Assembly (NCBI GenBank): GCA_003519585.1
Contig: DOWL01000088.1
Span: 5,607 to 16,382, forward strand
Direction of reading: 5' to 3'
From: Nocardioides sp.
Lineage (GTDB): Bacteria > Actinomycetota > Actinomycetes > Propionibacteriales > Nocardioidaceae
DNA length: 10,776 bases
Positions 6,987-10,776 of this stretch are shown one piece after another. Both the position numbers and the translations under genes were made by a program. How positions within the stretch are numbered: the first letter of the stretch is position 1; each line of letters starts with the position of its first letter. The notes beneath the pieces are model-generated. The model was not told the DNA's origin, did no database searches, and saw only the letters and a program-made list of their open reading frames with translations.

Positions 6987-7931
6987 CTAGTTGCTTGAGA
7001 AGTTGCTTGAGAAGTTGCTTGAGACGTTGCTTGGGACGTCCCCCGAGTCGTTGCTGCGGAACGGATGCAGGGCCAGACCCGCGGTGGGCCACCCGTCGAC
7101 CACCACGACCTTCCCCGCGCCCGCGGCCGTGATCACGCAGCGGCGATCGGCACTGATCGCCACGTTGGTCACGACCTGGCCCAGCTGCGGGTCGAACACG
7201 TCGAGCAGCCGCCCGTCGCGAGACCACGTCTGGATGCCGCCTGGCTCCCCGTCGTCGCCGATGGCGGCGACGACCACGTTCCCTTCGGTGTCGAAGCAGA
7301 AGCCGTCAGGACGGCCGTGCTCCAACTGGACCACCAACTCCTCCTTGTCCAGACCCTCGGACGTGAAGGGGAATCGGAGGATCTGCCCACGCAGCGAGTC
7401 CGCGACGTACACCGCGTCGTCCTCGGGCCCGAACGCGATGCCGTTGGGGTACCACGGAACCGAGCAGAGCAGCTCCGCGATCCCGGTCTGGACATCCACC
7501 CGGAAGATGCGGCCGTCGTCCCGGCTCGGCCGTCGGGTCGGGTCGGTGACGTAGAGCAGCCCGTCCGGCCCGAACGCCAGGTCGTTCGGGGAGATGGGGT
7601 CCGTGGTCAGCCAGCTGACCATCCCTTCGGGGTGATAGACCTGCACGCCGCCAGTGCTGCTGCGCAGGCCCCGGCACGAACCACCACGACCACCGTTGTG
7701 CGCCAGGTAGACCCGCCCATCCCGGCCCTCGGTCGCGCCGTTGAGGCCACACGCGGTGCTGGCCAACCGCACCAGCTCCGGCTCGGACTCCGGGTTCGCG
7801 CCCTCGACGGCGTACAGGTTCCCGAGGTCGATCGAGACGAAGAGGATGCGGCCGTCCTGCGTGAAGACCGGGCCCTCCGAGAAGCCGACAGCCGTGGCGA
7901 CGACCCGCACCTCGTGGCCTGATGACGTCAT
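6987..7931 (-). CDS. SMP-30/gluconolactonase/LRE-family beta-propeller hydrolase (lactonase)
   Basis: A 314-residue six-bladed beta-propeller of the SMP-30 family, whose characterised members are metal-dependent lactonases. Expected divalent-metal ligands are visible: Glu19 in GFSEGP, Asn163 in YPNGIAFGP and Asp209 in RPDGFCFDTEGN; Asn116-Asp117 in SPNDLAFGPDGLLYVTD is the other conserved propeller motif. There is no signal peptide, so a cytoplasmic location is likely. The start at 7931 is preferred: the protein then opens directly with the first blade, GGTGG-type sequence lies upstream, and the longer frame starting at 7991 would run through the operator region without a ribosome binding site. 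The last 16 residues are four tandem [V/F]-[S/P]-S-N units encoded by a 12-bp repeat, a tail outside the propeller fold. It is probably the first gene of the operon that carries the transporter. The natural lactone is unknown. Confidence 0.91.
   Translation of the reverse strand: MTSSGHEVRVVATAVGFSEGPVFTQDGRILFVSIDLGNLYAVEGANPESEPELVRLASTACGLNGATEGRDGRVYLAHNGGRGGSCRGLRSSTGGVQVYHPEGMVSWLTTDPISPNDLAFGPDGLLYVTDPTRRPSRDDGRIFRVDVQTGIAELLCSVPWYPNGIAFGPEDDAVYVADSLRGQILRFPFTSEGLDKEELVVQLEHGRPDGFCFDTEGNVVVAAIGDDGEPGGIQTWSRDGRLLDVFDPQLGQVVTNVAISADRRCVITAAGAGKVVVVDGWPTAGLALHPFRSNDSGDVPSNVSSNFSSNFSSN
6991..7038. repeat. 12-bp tandem repeat, four copies, at the 3' end of the lactonase gene
   Basis: Four head-to-tail 12-bp units fill 6991-7038. 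Units 1 and 2 are identical (TTGCTTGAGAAG); unit 3 (TTGCTTGAGACG) and unit 4 (TTGCTTGGGACG) differ by one and two bases. On the coding strand they encode VPSN, VSSN, FSSN, FSSN and run directly into the TAG stop. The repeat is AT-richer than its surroundings, and its length is a multiple of three, so copy-number change would keep the frame. Confidence 0.9.
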
Positions 7932-7951
7932 CAGCGGTACACCACCCTCTG

Positions 7952-8001
7952 AGTCACACCCTTGTCGGCATGGACTCGTATACGACTGCATACGTGTGAC
8001 T
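7952..8001. promoter_or_regulatory. Inverted repeat enclosing the operator-like palindrome
   Basis: AGTCACAC (7952-7959) and GTGTGACT (7994-8001) are perfect 8-bp inverted arms 34 bp apart. They nearly symmetrically frame the TCGTATACGA palindrome (7976-7985). Within and beside the frame, ATACG recurs at 7980, 7990 and 8012, that is at steps of 10 and 22 bp, close to whole helical turns. This layout fits cooperative regulator binding on one DNA face (inference). In RNA the arms could also form a long-range stem in the leader. Confidence 0.45.
7976..7985. promoter_or_regulatory. TCGTATACGA palindrome, candidate GntR-type operator
   Basis: A perfect 10-bp palindrome in the 168-bp gap between the aldehyde dehydrogenase and lactonase genes. 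Its form resembles the TxGTATACxA-like operators of FadR-subfamily GntR repressors, which commonly control catabolic operons for organic acids. It lies about 20 bp downstream of the predicted transcription start, a position suited to repression by roadblock. The regulator gene itself is not in this window, and family assignment is inference. Confidence 0.5.
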
Positions 8002-8008
8002 TGCGTGA

Positions 8009-8037
8009 AACATACGCTTCACCCGAGTGGGGCGCAA
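8009..8037 (-). promoter_or_regulatory. Candidate minus-strand promoter of the lactonase-transporter operon
   Basis: Read on the minus strand, TTGCGC (8037-8032) and TATGTT (8014-8009) are separated by 17 bp, an acceptable sigma-70-like pair (3 and 4 matches to consensus). Transcription would start near 8002, giving a leader of about 70 nt to the ATG at 7931. It is the only place in the left block with enough untranslated space for a regulated promoter. The assignment is by eye and therefore tentative. Confidence 0.4.
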
Positions 8038-8099
8038 CAGGTTCCCGATCCGGCTTCACAACGATTTGGACCGCCACGGTCACGGGTTGCGATCTCGAC

Positions 8100-9560
8100 T
8101 CAGCTGTAGCGGTGGTAGGCGGTCTTCACGTGGGTGTATTTGAGGATCCCCCACTTGCCGTCCTCGCCCCCGATACCCGACTCCTTGAGCCCCGCGTGGT
8201 GCGCGTGCACGGACTCGCCGAGCGTGCGGTTGACGTAGATCTCCCCGAACTGCAACTCGTCCACGGTCCGCATCACCGAGGAGTAGTCCCGGCTGAAGAC
8301 GTAGGCGGACAAGCCATAGCGGGAGTCGTTGGCGATCGCCAGCGCATCGTCGAGCGAGTCGATCGGCACGATCGGCGTGACCGGTCCGAAGGTCTCCTCG
8401 CGCAGGATCGCGGCATCCCGCGAGACCTCAGTCAGCACGGTCGGCGCGTACCAGAAGCCAGTCTCGTACGCCGGCCCGCTCGGCGGCTCGCCGCCGGTGC
8501 GGACCGAGGCCCCATCGGCGATCGCCCGCTCGACCGCGGCCGCGGTCTTCTGCACCTGCGCACGGTTGGCCATCGGTCCCATGTCCACACTCCCGCTGGG
8601 ATCACCCACGACCAGCGCCTCCGCAGCGGCGACGTACCGCTCGACGAACGGCCCCACCACGTCGCGATGGACCAACACCCGCTCCGCCGACGTACAGACC
8701 TGTCCGGCGTTAGTGTGCCGGGCCTGGAGGATCGCGGGCACCGCGAGGTCGAGGTCGGCGTCATGCAGGACGATGGCCGGCGCCTTCCCGCCCAACTCCA
8801 GGGCGACCCGCGTGAGGTTGTCCGCCGCGCTTCGCATGACGGCCTTCCCCGTGTCGCGGTGGCCGGTGAAGGAGACCATCGCGGTGGCGGGATTGCCGAC
8901 CAACTCGGCGCCGACGGCCGGCCCGCCGGTCACCAGGTTTACCGTCCCGGGAGGCAGGTCGAGGTGGCGGTCGATGAGCTCGACCAGCGCGACCGAGCTC
9001 AGCGGGGTGACCTCGCTCGGCTTGATCACCACGGTGTTGCCCGTCAGCAGGGCCGGCGCCAGCTTGCGGCAGAGCACCGCGAGCGGGAAGTTCCAGGGAC
9101 AGATCGCGACCACCACACCCAAGGGCACCCGCAGCAGGTGGATCACCTCGCCGGGCGCGTCGCCGGATAGGATGTCGCCGGAGAGAATCCGATCCCACCG
9201 CGCGTTGTAGCGCAAGAACTCCACGGCGAATCCCACCTCGGCCTGCGCCTCGTGCGTCGGCTTGCCGACCTCACTGACCAGCAGCGCGGTGAAGCGGTCG
9301 GCATCGGCCTCGATCAGGTCGGCCAGCCGACGCAGCCGATCGCCTCGCTCGACGATGGGTACGCGCGCCCACGCCGGCTGGGCAGCGGCTGCGGCGGCCA
9401 CCGCCTGCGCCGCGTCCGCCACGGTGGCCGCAGCCACCATGCCGAGCACCGACTCGTCGGCCGGGTTCAGCACGTCGAGCACACCGTCGTCACCGGCTGA
9501 CCGCCACGCGGCCTCGACGTACAGGTTCGCGCCTTCAGATATCGCAGACATTCCAGGCAT
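8100..9560 (-). CDS. Aldehyde dehydrogenase, NAD(P)-dependent, AldA (lactaldehyde/glycolaldehyde)-like
   Basis: A 486-residue cytoplasmic enzyme oxidising an aldehyde to its acid with NAD(P)+. It is full length for the superfamily. The key residues are present: PWNFP with Asn157, Lys180 in VVIKPSE, the general base Glu255 in LELGGKAPAIV, and nucleophile Cys289 in NAGQVCTSAERV. The C-terminal HAGLKESGIGGEDGKWG region and the LELGGKAPAIV / AGQVC-x2-AERV pattern resemble E. coli AldA, which acts on lactaldehyde and glycolaldehyde; the vanillin/benzaldehyde group is an alternative. I chose the ATG at 9560 because GGGAG lies 7 nt upstream; a GTG at 9584 would place that site inside the gene, and an ATG at 9551 is also possible. 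It follows the amidohydrolase gene by 59 bp and precedes the operator region, so it probably ends the right-hand operon, or reads through into the left one. Confidence 0.95.
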   Translation of the reverse strand: MPGMSAISEGANLYVEAAWRSAGDDGVLDVLNPADESVLGMVAAATVADAAQAVAAAAAAQPAWARVPIVERGDRLRRLADLIEADADRFTALLVSEVGKPTHEAQAEVGFAVEFLRYNARWDRILSGDILSGDAPGEVIHLLRVPLGVVVAICPWNFPLAVLCRKLAPALLTGNTVVIKPSEVTPLSSVALVELIDRHLDLPPGTVNLVTGGPAVGAELVGNPATAMVSFTGHRDTGKAVMRSAADNLTRVALELGGKAPAIVLHDADLDLAVPAILQARHTNAGQVCTSAERVLVHRDVVGPFVERYVAAAEALVVGDPSGSVDMGPMANRAQVQKTAAAVERAIADGASVRTGGEPPSGPAYETGFWYAPTVLTEVSRDAAILREETFGPVTPIVPIDSLDDALAIANDSRYGLSAYVFSRDYSSVMRTVDELQFGEIYVNRTLGESVHAHHAGLKESGIGGEDGKWGILKYTHVKTAYHRYS

Positions 9561-9619
9561 CGCACATCTCCCGACTGCGCCCACGGGCGCGGATCAGATG
9601 GTCATGCAGGTTTCGGTGG

Positions 9620-10450
9620 TCACCGCTCGAGCGGGGCGGGGGTCCAGCCCAGCCATCGGGTGAGCGCGCCGCCGAGCACGAGGTCGAGCTCGTCCTCGGA
9701 CAAGTCTGCGAGGGCCTCGCGGATCATCGCGATCGCCTCGGGGTAGGAGCAGGGCTGTCGGCTCAGATCGGTGCCGAAGAAGCAGCGCTCGGGGCCGTAC
9801 GCATCCACGACGCGTCGAGCCGGTTCGAACATGTCGTGGAAGGGCGCGCCCTCTCTCGAGAACAGCGGCAGGCTGGAGAGCTTGGCCGACACATTCGGCA
9901 GCGCAGCCAGTGCGATGACGCGCTCGAGCTGTTCGTCGTTGGGTACGTCGACGACCCGGTCCGGCGGCGCCATCGCCAGGTGGTCGATCGCGATCCGCAA
10001 CCCCGGATGCCGGCGGGCGCCCTCGGCGATCACGTCGAGTTTCGAGCCTGGCCCGAACGCGGTCACCGGGATGCCCGCACTCTCGGCCTCGGTCCAGAAG
10101 AGCTCGATCTCTCCCGTCTCCACCCAGGTCGCGCAGGGCTCCTGGCGACACGGCAGCCGCACCCCGAGCATCCCCTCGTCCTGCCAACCGGCCAGCCTGT
10201 CGGCCAGCCCGTCCAGCGAGTCGAGCAGCCCCATCACGACGAACCGGTCGGGGTGCTCGCGTGCGGCGTCGATCGAGGCCTGGTTGCCCTCGGGATCCCA
10301 ACTGGTCGGCACCAGCACGGCGCCGGCGACGCCCGCCTCCCGCATCAGCGGGAGCATGACGTCCGCGTCGAACGGACCCTCTCGGTGCGCCTGCATACCG
10401 GGCAGCACCTCACGCCAGGCGTGCAGCTGCGCGTCGACGATCAAGCCCAC
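9620..10450 (-). CDS. TIM-barrel metal-dependent hydrolase, amidohydrolase-2 family
   Basis: A 276-residue predicted hydrolase or lyase of the amidohydrolase-2 group, which includes decarboxylases and lactonases acting on carboxylated or lactone substrates. Recognisable elements are the first strand IVDAQLHAW (4-12), the AGVAGAVLVPTSWDPEGN segment (39-56), HPDRFVVMGLLD (66-77), GVRLPC (96-101), IAIDHLAM (153-160), LPNVSAKLSSLP (184-195) and the late-strand FFGTDLSR (224-231) carrying the conserved Asp228. The usual HxH metal motif on strand 1 reads Gln8-Leu-His10, so one histidine ligand is replaced. I recall relatives with the same DAQ-H start, but could not verify this. The start is a GTG at 10450 with GAGAGG 7 nt upstream; that site overlaps the TGA of the Rieske gene, 11 bp away. 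Substrate unknown; pairing with a Rieske protein and an aldehyde dehydrogenase suggests a catabolic role. Confidence 0.87.
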   Translation of the reverse strand: MGLIVDAQLHAWREVLPGMQAHREGPFDADVMLPLMREAGVAGAVLVPTSWDPEGNQASIDAAREHPDRFVVMGLLDSLDGLADRLAGWQDEGMLGVRLPCRQEPCATWVETGEIELFWTEAESAGIPVTAFGPGSKLDVIAEGARRHPGLRIAIDHLAMAPPDRVVDVPNDEQLERVIALAALPNVSAKLSSLPLFSREGAPFHDMFEPARRVVDAYGPERCFFGTDLSRQPCSYPEAIAMIREALADLSEDELDLVLGGALTRWLGWTPAPLER

Positions 10451-10461
10451 GGCAATCCCTC

Positions 10462-10776
10462 TCAGAACTCGAGGCTGACGACGCCGTCGTCGACGGCGAC
10501 CTCATAAGAACGGATGCTGATCTCAGGAAAGGTCAGACACCGCCCCGTCGGCACGTGGTACTCGATCCCATGCCACGGACACGCGATGATCTCCTGGTCG
10601 AAGGCCCACTCGATCGCCCAATCGTTCTCCGCCCGAGCCTGCGTCGTCCCCGTCACCTTCTTGACCTCACACAACGGCCCCGTCTGATGCGGACACAGAT
10701 TCGGCAACGCATGCAACGACCCCTTCACGTTGAACACCCCGATCCGCCGCCGCCCCACCGTCACCACCCGATGACT
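10462..10776 (-). CDS. Rieske [2Fe-2S] ferredoxin-like protein, 5' end beyond the window
   Basis: At least 104 residues of a small Rieske protein. The frame is open to the window edge (Ser-His-Arg precede a GTG at 10767), and the visible start lies inside the conserved first strand, so the real start is probably outside. Both cluster motifs are present: CPHQTGPLC, whose Cys and His bind one iron, and CPWHG, binding the other. The two motifs are 35 residues apart, about twice the 15-17 usual in Rieske ferredoxins; the extra stretch is polar, with two Trp residues. There is no oxygenase catalytic domain here, so it is an electron carrier or an accessory redox domain. All four cysteines use TGT and many codons end in G or T, unlike the downstream genes. 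The amidohydrolase gene follows after 11 bp with an overlapping ribosome binding site, indicating one operon. Confidence 0.9.
   Translation of the reverse strand, partial: SHRVVTVGRRRIGVFNVKGSLHALPNLCPHQTGPLCEVKKVTGTTQARAENDWAIEWAFDQEIIACPWHGIEYHVPTGRCLTFPEISIRSYEVAVDDGVVSLEF

Noticed and set aside
6991..7038. Tandem repeat considered as part of a CRISPR array
   Set aside because: The units are 12 bp, contiguous, without spacers, and in frame within a coding gene.
7932..7991. Upstream start for the lactonase at 7991 (20 extra residues)
   Set aside because: There is no ribosome binding site, the extra residues do not look like a signal or family N-terminus, and the segment overlaps the operator-like palindrome.
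8069..8081. GACCG-CCA-CGGTC hairpin after the aldehyde dehydrogenase stop, as a terminator
   Set aside because: The stem is only 5 bp with a 3-nt loop and no following T-run; too weak to call.
7962..9170. Plus-strand open frame of 402 codons crossing the intergenic region and aldehyde dehydrogenase
   Set aside because: It is antisense to the active-site regions of the aldehyde dehydrogenase, and its composition is typical of a shadow frame.
9159..9188. 15-bp near-repeat encoding ILSGD twice in the aldehyde dehydrogenase
   Set aside because: The residues align with the normal family sequence without an insertion, so it is probably coincidental similarity, not a duplication.
9577..9590. GCGCCC-AC-GGGCGC palindrome upstream of the aldehyde dehydrogenase ribosome binding site
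   Set aside because: A 2-nt loop forces a shorter stem, and such GC palindromes are frequent by chance at this base composition.

Overview
The window is GC-rich DNA. It has several GTG starts, start/stop overlaps of the ATGA type, and long spurious open frames opposite the real genes, all typical of a high-GC actinobacterium (Actinomycetota; a Nocardioides-like organism is plausible but not proven). All eleven genes recognised lie on the minus strand, so transcription runs from the right edge to the left edge. Genes fill almost the whole window; the largest gaps are 168 bp (7932-8099) and 121 bp (5689-5809).

The right block (10776 to 8100) holds a Rieske [2Fe-2S] protein cut by the window edge, a TIM-barrel amidohydrolase and an NAD(P)-dependent aldehyde dehydrogenase of the lactaldehyde/glycolaldehyde type. 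A 168-bp intergenic region follows. It carries a plausible minus-strand promoter and a perfect TCGTATACGA palindrome that looks like a repressor operator. The left block (7931 to 1) then appears to be one long operon: an SMP-30/gluconolactonase-type lactonase; a complete ABC importer of the ferric-iron/AfuA type (lipoprotein binding protein, ATPase, fused double permease); a single-cluster ferredoxin; its FAD/NAD reductase; a type-1 glycerate kinase; and the first 32 codons of a LarA-type (DUF2088) nickel-dependent racemase/epimerase. The last four junctions are tightly packed: ATPase/permease 3 bp apart, ferredoxin/reductase 0 bp, and two ATGA overlaps.

Read together, this looks like an uptake-and-catabolism locus for an organic compound that is taken up by the ABC system and processed through lactone, aldehyde and 2-hydroxy-acid intermediates. 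The lactonase would open a lactone, the aldehyde dehydrogenase would oxidise an aldehyde, the LarA-type enzyme would correct 2-hydroxy-acid stereochemistry, and glycerate kinase would deliver phosphoglycerate to glycolysis. The redox proteins (Rieske protein, ferredoxin, reductase) imply an oxygenation step, but no P450 or Rieske oxygenase catalytic subunit lies in the window. The substrate is unknown; the pathway is inference, while the individual family calls rest on visible motifs. Points of interest are the LarA/glycerate kinase pairing, an 'iron' transporter that appears to lack an iron site, an 11-bp stem-loop just after the binding-protein gene, the operator region, a 12-bp tandem repeat forming the C-terminus of the lactonase, and a Rieske gene with an enlarged cluster-to-cluster spacing and codon use unlike its neighbours.
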